Positions 31,422 through 40,140 of a stretch of DNA of 64,000 bases are shown in pieces. Where the stretch lies: positions 38,306-102,305 of the forward strand of contig NZ_JAAKDW010000011.1 of the NCBI RefSeq assembly GCF_011038845.1. The letters are read 5' to 3'. A program made the translations under genes and the position numbers. Under the pieces are notes generated by a model that was given only the letters and a program-made list of their open reading frames with translations, was not told the DNA's origin and ran no database searches. Numbering within the stretch: position 1 is the stretch's first letter; every line of letters begins with the position of its first letter. This DNA comes from Enterococcus sp. ZJ1622 (GTDB taxonomy: Bacteria; Bacillota; Bacilli; Lactobacillales; Enterococcaceae).

Positions 31422-32096
31422 CTATACAGTCACCTTTCCAAAGTTCTTCAAAATAGAAGCAAAGAATCGTTTCCCGTCTTCTGAGCCAAGCAGTTTTTCC
31501 ATCGCACGTTCCGGATGTGGCATCATACCGAGTACATTGCCTTCTTTATTCGTGATCCCTGCGATACGTTCGATACTTCCATTGATGTTTTCTTCTTCGT
31601 AAGTAAAAACGATTTGATTGTTTTCTTTCAGTTCCTGAAGTGTTTTTTCGTCACAAAAGTAATTGCCTTCGCCATGTGCGACAGGCAGCTGGATGATTTC
31701 ATCAGATTCATAATCAGAGGTGAACGATGTCTGGTTGTTCACCTTCAGAGGAACGGTTTTACAAATGAAATGCAAGGAGTCATTCCGTCGCAAGACACCC
31801 GGTAATAGACCCGCTTCTGTTAAAATCTGAAATCCGTTACAAGTTCCAAAAACAGGCTTTCCTTCTTTCGCAAAACGGACGACTTCTTCCATGATTGCGG
31901 AAAAACGAGCGATCGCCCCGCATCTTAAGTAATCCCCATAAGAAAAACCGCCTGGCAGCAGCACGCCATCAAAACCTTCAAGGGAATCTTCGTCATAGCG
32001 AACAAATTCCGCCTCCGCATGCATGATTTCACGAATCGCCCATAGCATGTCTGCATCACAATTCGATCCTGGAAAAACAATGACTGCAAATCTCAT
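31422..32096 (-). CDS. purQ: Phosphoribosylformylglycinamidine synthase I (glutaminase)
   Basis: Class I glutamine amidotransferase subunit, 224 aa from ATG 32096 ([17 protein letters not shown]); GGAGG is 9 nt upstream. Catalytic Cys in [12 protein letters not shown] (residue ~87) and His/Glu in [10 protein letters not shown] near the C-terminus. Supplies ammonia to PurL. Begins 1 nt after purS. Confidence 0.96.
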   Translation of the reverse strand: MRFAVIVFPGSNCDADMLWAIREIMHAEAEFVRYDEDSLEGFDGVLLPGGFSYGDYLRCGAIARFSAIMEEVVRFAKEGKPVFGTCNGFQILTEAGLLPGVLRRNDSLHFICKTVPLKVNNQTSFTSDYESDEIIQLPVAHGEGNYFCDEKTLQELKENNQIVFTYEEENINGSIERIAGITNKEGNVLGMMPHPERAMEKLLGSEDGKRFFASILKNFGKVTV

Positions 32097-32097
32097 G

Positions 32098-32352
32098 CTA
32101 CGCTTCCTCCATTTTTTCGATTTCGTAACGATAAGTCTCCATATTGACATTTGCCAGCAATTTGTCGCAGATCGCTTCGATCATGTCTTCCACTGCTTCT
32201 TCCGTTTCTTCAAGACGGATCTCAAAATACTTTCCGATACGAATGTCTTCAATGGCTTGATAGCCCATTCGATGCACCGCTTTTTTCACAGCTTCTCCTT
32301 GAGGGTCTAGAACTGAATCTTTGTAGGTTACATAAACTTTAACAAAATACAT
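32098..32352 (-). CDS. purS: FGAM synthase subunit PurS
   Basis: 84-aa structural subunit that joins PurL and PurQ ([40 protein letters not shown]). Full length. 15 nt downstream of purC. Confidence 0.96.
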   Translation of the reverse strand: MYFVKVYVTYKDSVLDPQGEAVKKAVHRMGYQAIEDIRIGKYFEIRLEETEEAVEDMIEAICDKLLANVNMETYRYEIEKMEEA

Positions 32353-32367
32353 CTTTGTCGCTCCTTT

Positions 32368-33084
32368 TTATAAAGTGATTTTATTCAAACGGTCCAACAC
32401 TTCCTGATATACCGGAACCAAGTCTCCGATCTGTCTGCGGTAGACGTCTTTATCCATATGTTCATTTGTTTTTTTATCCCATAAGCGGCATGTATCAGGA
32501 GAGATCTCGTCTGCAAGAAGGATTCGTCCTTCAGAGGAACGGCCAAATTCCAGTTTGAAATCCACCAGTTGGAGCCCGATTTCATCGAATAACCGGATCA
32601 GCAGCTGATCAATCTGCAATGCTTGTTTCTTCAATTCAGAAATTTCGTCATCTGAAGCAAGATCCAAGAAACGGATATGATCATGATTGATGAACGGATC
32701 GTCCAAATGATCGTTTTTATAATAAAATTCAACGATCGGCTGCTTCAATTCTTGACCTTCTGGAATAGCAAGTCGTTTTGAAAAGCTTCCGGCAGCGATA
32801 TTTCGGACAACGACTTCAAGAGGAATAATTTGAACTTCTTCTACCAATTGTTCGGTTTTTGATATCTTTTTGATAAAGTGGTTTTCTATCCCCTGCAAAG
32901 TCAGATATTGGAAAATCATGCTTGTGATCTGATTGTTCAGTTCTGCTTTCCCTTTGATCTGATCTTTCATCCCACCATTGAGCGCAGTTGCCTGATCGAG
33001 ATATTCTACCCATACTGCTGATTCTTCACTGGTACGATATATTTTTTTTGCTTTTCCTTCATACAGCATGTCTTTCTTTTCCAT
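32368..33084 (-). CDS. purC: SAICAR synthetase
   Basis: Condenses CAIR with aspartate. 238 aa: MLYEGKAKKIYRTSEES, VVRNIAAGSFSKRL, FYYKNDHLDDPFIN, KLEFGRSSEGRILLADEISP. First gene of purCSQLFMNHD, with its own promoter and PurBox. In many relatives purC follows purB directly; here a 4-kb acquired segment lies between. Confidence 0.97.
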   Translation of the reverse strand: MEKKDMLYEGKAKKIYRTSEESAVWVEYLDQATALNGGMKDQIKGKAELNNQITSMIFQYLTLQGIENHFIKKISKTEQLVEEVQIIPLEVVVRNIAAGSFSKRLAIPEGQELKQPIVEFYYKNDHLDDPFINHDHIRFLDLASDDEISELKKQALQIDQLLIRLFDEIGLQLVDFKLEFGRSSEGRILLADEISPDTCRLWDKKTNEHMDKDVYRRQIGDLVPVYQEVLDRLNKITL

Positions 33085-33152
33085 TCCGACATCTCCTTGT
33101 TTGTTTACATTTTAATCCTATCAGTCTTTTTTTGTTCGCCTTTTCACTTTTG

Positions 33153-33229
33153 ATTCTAACAACCATCGAAAATCAAATCAACACAAAACTGTACATTAAC
33201 CACATTAAAATTATCTAATGTTCGTGTTT
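33153..33229 (-). promoter_or_regulatory. purC operon promoter with upstream PurBox
   Basis: Minus strand: -35 TTGATT (33181-33176), 17-bp spacer, -10 TAGAAT (33158-33153). AAACACGAACATT at 33229-33217 lies about 35 bp upstream of the -35, placing it near -75, the spacing at which L. lactis PurR activates. It matches the LAB PurBox AWWWCCGAACWWT around the CGAAC core. Confidence 0.8.
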
Positions 33230-33266
33230 AAAGCAAAAGGAGCTTCTTTAGACTGATCGCGAAGCG

Positions 33267-33295
33267 TTTACACTTCAAAATAAACATGCTATAGT
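33267..33295 (+). promoter_or_regulatory. Promoter of the 125-aa hypothetical gene
   Basis: TTTACA (33267-33272), 17-bp spacer, TATAGT (33290-33295); divergent from the purC promoter. Confidence 0.65.
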
Positions 33296-33336
33296 AAAAA
33301 CAAAAGACGAAGAATCGAATAAGGAGGCACTCGTTC

Positions 33337-33714
33337 ATGGCGGATGTACTAGATCAAGCACAGCTTTTTTTGACAGAACTGTCAACAGATGAAAAATCCC
33401 GTTTGTATAACGACCTGTTAGCGATCAAAGATGTTTACTTATGTAATAAAGACACTAGTTTCTATACTTTTCGAAAAATCTGGCGTGCAGCTAGACGTTC
33501 GACAGAATGCCGGAAAAGGACCTTTCACTATCAAACCGAGAACAACCAGGAGCTGACGATCCATCAGATCCATGAACAACGATTATTCAAGAATCACTAT
33601 CGCATCCAGATTTTATTCAATCAGCAAGAATTCGACTATCACTTCATCGAGCAATTACTGCAGCAGCTTTATGCACAGCATTTCAGCTACAGCAGTCAAA
33701 TCTCTTATGCTTGA
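33337..33714 (+). CDS. Hypothetical protein, 125 aa
   Basis: ATG 33337 with AAGGAGG 9 nt upstream, a good promoter and a strong terminator, so the gene is very likely real. The protein is soluble, with an acidic N-terminal helix (DQAQLFLTELSTDEKSRLY) and an unusually Gln/His/Tyr-rich C-terminal half (FIEQLLQQLYAQHFSYSSQI). No known motif recognised. It is divergent from purC; a link to purine metabolism is not evident. Confidence 0.72.
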   Translation: MADVLDQAQLFLTELSTDEKSRLYNDLLAIKDVYLCNKDTSFYTFRKIWRAARRSTECRKRTFHYQTENNQELTIHQIHEQRLFKNHYRIQILFNQQEFDYHFIEQLLQQLYAQHFSYSSQISYA

Positions 33715-33726
33715 CTCATACAAACC

Positions 33727-33772
33727 AAAAAGGATCGACGCAGCTCACGAATGAGCACGTCGATCCTTTTTT
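33727..33772 (+). terminator. Bidirectional terminator
   Basis: AAAAAGGATCGACG paired with CGTCGATCCTTTTTT; loop contains CTCACGAATGAG. It closes the 125-aa gene and blocks transcription from the right. Confidence 0.88.
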
Positions 33773-33893
33773 AGTTTCAAGCAGCAGATAATCTGCCATT
33801 GACATTTATTCTGTCATTTTTCTTTTTAGATGACATTTCATTCAATCATGTTCAGAAAATCGTTATTTTCTGTAAGGATGTCCCAGTGACACC

Positions 33894-34046
33894 TTATTCT
33901 AGACGGAATTGGAAAGATAGCCCATCTGATGCACCTCTTGTGTTATCTGCAAGTTTAGTTAGTTTTGTGTTGACATCTTTAGTCTTGTCACCTTTTTTAA
34001 TGTAAGCCGTCCAACTGTTGAAGTATCTGTAGTAATAGCGCCTATT
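33894..34046 (-). pseudogene. Decayed C-terminal fragment of an unknown gene
   Basis: The minus strand contains an open 50-codon stretch without a start, reading YYYRYFNSWTAYIKKGDKTK, then DVNTKLTKLADNTRGASDG, and ending FRLE-stop. The composition looks like the end of a small secreted protein. It lies just downstream of the LmrA-like exporter gene, in AT-rich acquired sequence. The rest of 33773-34124 shows only a weak hairpin (CACTAG/CTAGTG near 34089-34112). Confidence 0.4.
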
Positions 34047-34124
34047 CTACCTATTTTTTCTTTATCATCTAAGAACCGAAACCAAGCCATCACTAGTTTA
34101 TTCTAGTGTTTCATCCACTAAATA

Positions 34125-35921
34125 TTAAGCAGTTCTAAGTTCGTTTACCTTAAATTGTTCAGAAACGTATTTAGCATACGTATTATGTTTACTTACTAAT
34201 TCATCATGCTTTCCTGAACCAGTTACTTTCCCTTTTTCAACAAAGTATATACTATCAGCATCAACAATTGTGGCCAATCTATGGGCAATAACCAGAGTGG
34301 TTCTCCCTTTCATTAAATTAGATAGTGCCTCTTGAACCTTCATCTCAGATTCTGAATCTAAGCTAGCGGTAGCTTCATCTAACATCAGTATTTTTGGATC
34401 CCGTAAGAAGGCACGTGCAATTGCAATACGTTGTCTTTGACCTCCAGAAATTTTAACCCCACGTTCCCCAACTTCAGTATTCAATTTATCTGGCATTTCT
34501 TCTACAAATTGACGAGCATATGCTAATTCCAGCACGTTCCATAATTGTTCATCTGAAAAATCCTCTTCTAAACCATACGTCAAATTATCTCTGATTGTTC
34601 CCGCCATAATCGCAGAATCCTGTGATACATAACCTATTTGACGTCGATAATCAGATAATTTGATATCTTTTATATTGATATCTCCAAATTTAATCAGACC
34701 TTCTGTGGGTTCATAAAATCGTTCAAGCAAACTAAAAATTGTTGATTTTCCACCACCTGAAGGACCAGCAAAAGCGATCACTTGATTTGGTTTAGCAGTA
34801 AAAGAAATATCTGTTAAAACAGTTTCATCTGGTGCGTCTTCATAAGAAAATTTTACATTTCTAACAGTTAATATCTCCCCAGATAAATCAATCTCTTTCC
34901 CACTTTTAAAATCTTCTGGGTCTCTAGATAATAATTCTTGAACTCGTCGAGTAGACCCAGCTGCTTTAGCTACTTCTGAAAATAAAGTTGCAATGATTGG
35001 CATTGAACCAATAAGATTAAATAGATACATTAAAAAACTCATCAACGTTCCAATTGTCATAACACCAATAGCAATTCGATGCATACCATATGCTAAAATT
35101 CCGAACACCATACTCATAAAGACCATCATCATAATTGGTTGCATGGACGCATCAAATATGGCTTCTTTTTTTCCTACATTAAATAAACGATCCACTTCAT
35201 TTGCTGCGCGAACCTGTGCTTGTTTTTCTGCATTAGATGTTTTGACTAGGCGAATCTCACTCAATGTTTCAGTAGCAATCCCATTAAATTGACTCATCGC
35301 ATCTTGTCGAATATGACTAACTTTCGAACCAAACGCCATCACTGGAATCATGAAAAGAATGACAATTGGAACAGCAATCACCATAGCGAGTGACATATGC
35401 CAATCCATTTTAATCATCATATATACTGTACCAATAACTGTAATAATGCTGGCCACTGTTTGAGGAAAAGTCACAGCTAACAATTGCTTGACTTGATTAG
35501 TATCATTTACTACTCGACTGGACATTTCACCAGCTTTAACGGAATCAAAGTAGGAAACCTTTAGAGTAGTTAGTTTGTTCCACAACCGTTTACGCATATT
35601 TTGTATTACATTTTCTCCAAAAATCCCTAAGATCGTTCCTCCTAAAGCAGAAATAAGCGCCGAAAGTACAAATAATCCCACAACTTTACCTAATAAATTG
35701 TAATCTACTCCCTTTTGAAAATTATTAACTAAACTTGAAGCAAGTTTTGGAACATAAACTTGTACACTAGAAGAAATTACAAGAAATATCATTCCTATTA
35801 CAAGTAGTAAATATTTAGGTTCTGTTAGCTTAATTAATCCTAAAAATTCTTTCAATGAAAATTTTGTATTGTCCACTCTTACAGAAACATCAACAGGTCT
35901 TCCGCCTCCACTTACTGCCAT
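34125..35921 (-). CDS. LmrA-like multidrug ABC exporter (half transporter)
   Basis: 598 aa. N-terminal ABC exporter membrane domain with six segments (residues ~35-310), then an NBD with Walker A GPSGGGKST, signature KISGGQRQRIAIARAF, Walker B ILMLDEAT and H-loop IAHRLATI. It is a half transporter and should work as a homodimer, like L. lactis LmrA. The ATG overlaps the upstream MarR gene stop by 1 nt, so the pair is one operon. Codon use is more AT-rich than the flanking pur genes, which suggests transfer. Drug specificity cannot be told. Confidence 0.9.
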   Translation of the reverse strand: MAVSGGGRPVDVSVRVDNTKFSLKEFLGLIKLTEPKYLLLVIGMIFLVISSSVQVYVPKLASSLVNNFQKGVDYNLLGKVVGLFVLSALISALGGTILGIFGENVIQNMRKRLWNKLTTLKVSYFDSVKAGEMSSRVVNDTNQVKQLLAVTFPQTVASIITVIGTVYMMIKMDWHMSLAMVIAVPIVILFMIPVMAFGSKVSHIRQDAMSQFNGIATETLSEIRLVKTSNAEKQAQVRAANEVDRLFNVGKKEAIFDASMQPIMMMVFMSMVFGILAYGMHRIAIGVMTIGTLMSFLMYLFNLIGSMPIIATLFSEVAKAAGSTRRVQELLSRDPEDFKSGKEIDLSGEILTVRNVKFSYEDAPDETVLTDISFTAKPNQVIAFAGPSGGGKSTIFSLLERFYEPTEGLIKFGDINIKDIKLSDYRRQIGYVSQDSAIMAGTIRDNLTYGLEEDFSDEQLWNVLELAYARQFVEEMPDKLNTEVGERGVKISGGQRQRIAIARAFLRDPKILMLDEATASLDSESEMKVQEALSNLMKGRTTLVIAHRLATIVDADSIYFVEKGKVTGSGKHDELVSKHNTYAKYVSEQFKVNELRTA

Positions 35922-36517
35922 TACTTTCTACGCCCTTTCTTCCATCCTTCAAAACCACCGTATTCCCCATTGAATCCACCGAATCCGCCAAATCTATGTC
36001 CCATCATCTGTTCTCTCGCTCTGCCAAATCTGGCGGACATTTTTCCAAAATGTTCCCAATTTTTATCATCGCCAAAAATAGCTTCAATTTTATTTAGAAA
36101 TTTTTCACTAGAAATATTGTTTTCTAGGCGTTCTAAATATTCATTTAGAGAATCGAGTTCTTCATCTGAAAAGCCATTAAACATTTCATCTTTAAATCCG
36201 TTAGAAATATTTCCTTGAGCGTTTAAACTTTCTCTTCCGTTATCGGTTAATACAACTATTGTGACACGAGCATCTGAATCAGACTTCACTCTCTTGACTG
36301 CTTCAACAGACTCTAGCTTTTTTATGATCTGTGTAACACTAGATGGTTTTATATCTAAGTATTCAGCAATTCTCCCAGCAGTTACCTCATCTTCGGAAGC
36401 AAGTAATTTTAATGTTTCAAAAGTATTATCTGGTTTTTCTTCTAGACTAGAGGCAAAAATTAAATATGGTTGTTGAGCAATTTTTAATAGCTTGTCTAAA
36501 ATATCAGTTTTTTTCAT
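35921..36517 (-). CDS. MarR-family repressor with Gly-rich tail
   Basis: 198 aa from ATG 36517 (MKKTDILDKLLKIAQQPYLI); the Shine-Dalgarno GGAGG lies 5 nt upstream. Winged helix at ~45-110 (VTAGRIAEYLDIKPSSVTQI, then the wing KSDSDARVTIVVLTDNGR). Residues ~165-198 are Gly/Phe/Arg/Lys-rich (RFGGFGGFNGEYGGF), unusual for MarR proteins. It probably represses its own operon through the palindrome at 36547-36566. Confidence 0.87.
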   Translation of the reverse strand: MKKTDILDKLLKIAQQPYLIFASSLEEKPDNTFETLKLLASEDEVTAGRIAEYLDIKPSSVTQIIKKLESVEAVKRVKSDSDARVTIVVLTDNGRESLNAQGNISNGFKDEMFNGFSDEELDSLNEYLERLENNISSEKFLNKIEAIFGDDKNWEHFGKMSARFGRAREQMMGHRFGGFGGFNGEYGGFEGWKKGRRK

Positions 36518-36546
36518 GATTTCCTCCAATAAACAACTTAATTAAT

Positions 36547-36603
36547 TTAGTTTCACTAAAAACTAACAAAACAAATAATAAACTATTTAATTTCTTTTGT
36601 AAA
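36547..36603 (-). promoter_or_regulatory. Promoter and probable MarR operator of the exporter operon
   Basis: Minus strand -35 TTTACA (36603-36598), 17-bp spacer, -10 TATTAT (36580-36575). The perfect inverted repeat TTAGTTT-N6-AAACTAA at 36547-36566 covers the transcription start, a classic repressor site. Confidence 0.72.
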
Positions 36604-36809
36604 TAGTAAAATAAATAGTTTTTTATAGAGATAAGATAATAAAAAAGAACGTGTACATAAAATGGTCCATTTCTAGATACTCTCTTTTTTGCTCTATTTT
36701 TCAAAAAATCAATTCATTTTGTGTTCATAAACTTATAACAAAATCTATGTTCAGTTAAGCCGTATTGATAAAGTTATATTACAATATAATTAATGAAGGA
36801 GTGATTTTT

Positions 36810-36944
36810 TTGAAAATAGGATACGCCCAATTATCCAATGGAACACCCATTAAGGCAATTGCAGAACGTTGGAATGTTTCAAGAACAACAATTTATAGAT
36901 ATATTGACAAGATAGAGAAAACAAAAACAACAACTTCCAGTTAA
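36810..36944 (+). pseudogene. Internally deleted serine resolvase (44 codons)
   Basis: TTG 36810 with AAGGAG upstream. The first seven residues MKIGYAQ match the start of Tn3/Tn552-type resolvases, and the rest (TPIKAIAERWNVSRTTIYRY) is their C-terminal HTH. The whole catalytic core is missing. It is most simply a transposon remnant, though a short HTH peptide could still be made. It marks the right side of the acquired segment between purB and purC. Confidence 0.65.
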
Positions 36945-36966
36945 ATGCTGAGAAACTGTATACAGA

Positions 36967-37012
36967 ATAAAAAAAGATAGCATGGCCAACGAATAACAGT
37001 TGTCCATGCTAC
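36967..37012 (-). terminator. Terminator of purEKB
   Basis: TAGCATGG / CCATGCTA stem with a long loop, then a T-run on the minus strand, about 50 nt after purB. Also U-rich on the plus strand. Confidence 0.8.
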
Positions 37013-37062
37013 TTTTATTATCTGCTCAACTTTAATGATCTACCAAATAAAGTTCCGTCGAT

Positions 37063-38361
37063 TTATTCATCCAATCCTACACGTTTGAAGATCACGTCGA
37101 CATTTTTCAAATGATGATGATAATCAAATGCATCTGCCAGATCTTCTTTTGTCAAAACGGATGTGATCGCAGGATCTTCTTCCAGCAATGGACGGAAAGG
37201 TACTTGATGATCCCAAGCATAAGCAGTTTTAGGCTGCACCAAGTCATAGGCTCCTTCTCTAGACATCCCTTTATCGATCAGTTTCAGCATGACACGCTGA
37301 CTATAGATCAGGCCAAATGTCGCATCCATGTTCCGTTTCATATTTTCAGGGAAAACAGTCAGATTCTTCACGATGTTCCCGAAACGATTCAGCATATAAT
37401 TCAATAAGATCGTCGTGTCTGGTAAAATAATACGTTCAGTAGACGAATGCGAAATATCCCGCTCATGCCATAGCGAAACATTTTCGTATGCTGTGATCAT
37501 GTGCCCGCGGATCACTCTCGCTAAGCCAGCCATATTTTCCGAGCCGATCGGATTTCTTTTATGCGGCATGGCAGAAGACCCTTTTTGTCCTTTTGCAAAA
37601 AATTCTTCTACTTCGCGCGTTTCTGATTTCTGCAGACCGCGAATCTCAGTTGCGAACCGTTCGATACTTGTCGCAATCAAGGCCATTGTAGCGAAATATT
37701 CCGCATGAAGGTCCCGGGGAAGGACTTGCGTAGAGATTTCTTGCGGACGGATTCCTAGATGTTCACAAACATATTCTTCGATAAAAGGCGGGATGTTGGC
37801 AAATGTTCCTACTGCACCGGAAATCTTGCCTGCCTCTACACCTTTAGCAGCATGTTCGAAGCGTTCGATATTGCGTTTCATCTCAGAATACCACGTGGCA
37901 AGCTTCAATCCAAAAGTAGTTGGTTCAGCATGGACGCCATGCGTCCGCCCCATCATCACCGTGTATTTATGTTCTTTTGCTTTTTCGCCGACGATTTTCG
38001 TGAAACGACGAAGGTCTTCTCTCAAAATATCGTTTGCCTGCTTGATTTGATAACCATATGCCGTATCCACGACATCCGTACTTGTCAGACCGTAATGGAC
38101 CCACTTGCGTTCTTCACCTAATGTCTCGGAAACCGCACGTGTGAATGCCACGACATCGTGCCGCGTTGATTGTTCGATTTCCAGGATACGATCGATGTCG
38201 AATGATGCGTTCTCACGGATTTTTTTTACGTCTTCTTTCGAGATCTCTCCTAGTTCAGCCCAAGCTTCATCTGCCAGGATTTCTACTTCTAGCCAAGCTC
38301 GGTATTTGTTTTCTTCTGTCCAGATCCGGCCCATCTCAGGTCGTGTGTAACGTTCTAACAT
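37063..38361 (-). CDS. purB: Adenylosuccinate lyase
   Basis: Acts in IMP synthesis (SAICAR cleavage) and AMP synthesis. 432 aa. Signature [20 protein letters not shown] near residue 262, plus [13 protein letters not shown] and [16 protein letters not shown] with catalytic His. 13 nt after purK. Confidence 0.97.
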   Translation of the reverse strand: MLERYTRPEMGRIWTEENKYRAWLEVEILADEAWAELGEISKEDVKKIRENASFDIDRILEIEQSTRHDVVAFTRAVSETLGEERKWVHYGLTSTDVVDTAYGYQIKQANDILREDLRRFTKIVGEKAKEHKYTVMMGRTHGVHAEPTTFGLKLATWYSEMKRNIERFEHAAKGVEAGKISGAVGTFANIPPFIEEYVCEHLGIRPQEISTQVLPRDLHAEYFATMALIATSIERFATEIRGLQKSETREVEEFFAKGQKGSSAMPHKRNPIGSENMAGLARVIRGHMITAYENVSLWHERDISHSSTERIILPDTTILLNYMLNRFGNIVKNLTVFPENMKRNMDATFGLIYSQRVMLKLIDKGMSREGAYDLVQPKTAYAWDHQVPFRPLLEEDPAITSVLTKEDLADAFDYHHHLKNVDVIFKRVGLDE

Positions 38362-38374
38362 GCTTTTTTCTCCT

Positions 38375-39508
38375 TTAATCCCAGATATTCGTTTGTCTGA
38401 TTTCTTCCAAGGTCTTCGGTATATCTTCTGTCAAAATCGTGATATGACCCATTTTACGCCCTTTTTTCGCTTCTTTTTTACCATAGAAATGAAATTGCCA
38501 AGCAGGTTTTTTCTCGATCAGATGATAACTTTCCAATAGTTGTTCACCTAAAACATTCACCATCACAGCATTGCTCAACAGTCGAACGTTTGGTTCTAAC
38601 GGCCAGCCGCAGATACCGCGGATATGCGCATCGAATTGGCTCATCGCGCAGGCTTCGATCGAAAAATGACCAGAATTATGAGGACGCGGTGCTAATTCAT
38701 TGACATATAATCCCCCAGCCTTCGTTAAGAACATCTCTACTCCTAAAACGCCTGATAAGCTGACAGCCTCGGCAATCACGCGAGCAATCCTCTCTGCTTC
38801 TTCGATGACTTCACTTGCGACTGCGGCAGGTGCGATCGTTTCATGAAGGATATTGTTTCGATGGATATTTTCGACAACAGGGAACGTGGTATATTCTCCT
38901 TGGCCATTCCCTGCAACCATGATGGAGATTTCCTTTTCGAAAGGAATCCAAGCTTCAAGTACACAAGTCCCTTCTCTTAACAAATCCATGGCTGGTGCAA
39001 GGTCTGCACGGCTCTTCAACACATATTGCCCTTTGCCGTCGTACCCGCCTCTAGTGGTTTTCAGGACACATGGATAACCGATTCCATCGATCGCATCTTG
39101 AATATCAGTAGGACTCACGATTGTCGCATAAGGCGCGATCACGATATTGTTCGTTTCTAAAAAAGATTTTTCCAGCAGCCGATCTTGTGTGATCGCCAAA
39201 AGATCCGTCCCTTGCGGAATAAATGACATTGGCAGGATAGCATTCAGCGCTTCAACACTTACATTCTCAAATTCATAAGTAATTACTTCTGTTCTTCTAG
39301 CGAGTTCTTCTAGTGCAAAAGTGTCGTCGTAAGCACCTTCGATATGCCAGTCTGCAACTTGTGCGGCCGGGCAGCCGTTCACTGGGTCCAGCACTCCCAC
39401 TTTGAAGCCCATTTCCTTTGCACTAATCGCCATCATCCGACCTAACTGACCGCCACCGACGATCCCGATCGTTGATCCAGGCAACAATGGTTTAACCAAG
39501 TTGATCAC
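38375..39508 (-). CDS. purK: N5-carboxyaminoimidazole ribonucleotide synthase
   Basis: ATP-grasp enzyme, 377 aa, GTG start that overlaps purE by 17 nt. Motifs [58 protein letters not shown]. Works with PurE to make CAIR from AIR and bicarbonate. Confidence 0.96.
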   Translation of the reverse strand: MINLVKPLLPGSTIGIVGGGQLGRMMAISAKEMGFKVGVLDPVNGCPAAQVADWHIEGAYDDTFALEELARRTEVITYEFENVSVEALNAILPMSFIPQGTDLLAITQDRLLEKSFLETNNIVIAPYATIVSPTDIQDAIDGIGYPCVLKTTRGGYDGKGQYVLKSRADLAPAMDLLREGTCVLEAWIPFEKEISIMVAGNGQGEYTTFPVVENIHRNNILHETIAPAAVASEVIEEAERIARVIAEAVSLSGVLGVEMFLTKAGGLYVNELAPRPHNSGHFSIEACAMSQFDAHIRGICGWPLEPNVRLLSNAVMVNVLGEQLLESYHLIEKKPAWQFHFYGKKEAKKGRKMGHITILTEDIPKTLEEIRQTNIWD

Positions 39509-39980
39509 TACTTTCTATAACAGTTTCAGCCAACATTGAACGTCTTTCAGACAATTTAGCCTCCAATTCTAAATCATACATTGAAAGCATCTCTATCGCA
39601 AGTAGTCCAGCGTTAATTGCACCAGCTTTTCCGATCGCTGTCGTTGCTACTGGAACTCCTCCAGGCATCTGTACGATCGACAATAAAGAATCAAGTCCGT
39701 TCAATGTTCGTGATTGGACCGGTACACCAATGACAGGCAATGTTGTTTTGGCAGCGACCATCCCGGGAAGATGTGCGGCCCCTCCAGCTCCTGCGATGAT
39801 GACTTTGATCCCTCTTCCTCGTGCCTCTTGAGCGTACTGGAACATCAAATCAGGTGTGCGGTGGGCAGATACTACCTTTTTTTCGTAGGATACATGGAAT
39901 TCTTCCAATATTTCGCAAGCAGATTTCATGGTCTCCCAATCAGATGTACTTCCCATAATGACAGAAACTTTTGCAGTCAT
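39492..39980 (-). CDS. purE: N5-CAIR mutase
   Basis: 162-aa class I Pur[70 protein letters not shown]. Catalytic Ser/Asp/His are present. First gene of purEKB; promoter and PurBox upstream. Confidence 0.97.
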   Translation of the reverse strand: MTAKVSVIMGSTSDWETMKSACEILEEFHVSYEKKVVSAHRTPDLMFQYAQEARGRGIKVIIAGAGGAAHLPGMVAAKTTLPVIGVPVQSRTLNGLDSLLSIVQMPGGVPVATTAIGKAGAINAGLLAIEMLSMYDLELEAKLSERRSMLAETVIESSDQLG

Positions 39981-40011
39981 GTGTTTCTCCTCTCAGATTT
40001 TCTACATCCAT

Positions 40012-40087
40012 ATTCTAACAATCTGTGTTTTTCATGTCAAAGAATTTTCGAATATTATCCCGAAACAAACGATTATCGTTCGTGTTT
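40012..40087 (-). promoter_or_regulatory. purE promoter with PurBox pair
   Basis: Minus strand: TTGACA (40040-40035), 17-bp spacer, TAGAAT (40017-40012). AAACACGAACGAT at 40087-40075 is about 35 bp upstream of the -35, as at purC. A weaker, opposite-sense match (CCCGAAACAA, 40059-40068) lies 7 bp inside, giving an inverted pair as in B. subtilis pur control regions. Confidence 0.78.
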
Positions 40088-40102
40088 AATGAAAAAACAA
40101 AA

Positions 40103-40134
40103 AAAGCCGCGAGTTGTCTCTCACGACTTTTTTC
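40103..40134 (-). terminator. Terminator of xpt-pbuX
   Basis: AGTCGTGAG / CTCGCGGCT stem followed by seven T on the minus strand, 7 nt after the pbuX stop. Confidence 0.8.
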
Positions 40135-40140
40135 TCTATC

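Noticed and set aside
36504..36704. A 66-codon frame upstream of the MarR gene
   Set aside because: It overlaps the promoter and operator of that operon and is low-complexity Lys/Leu/Phe sequence.
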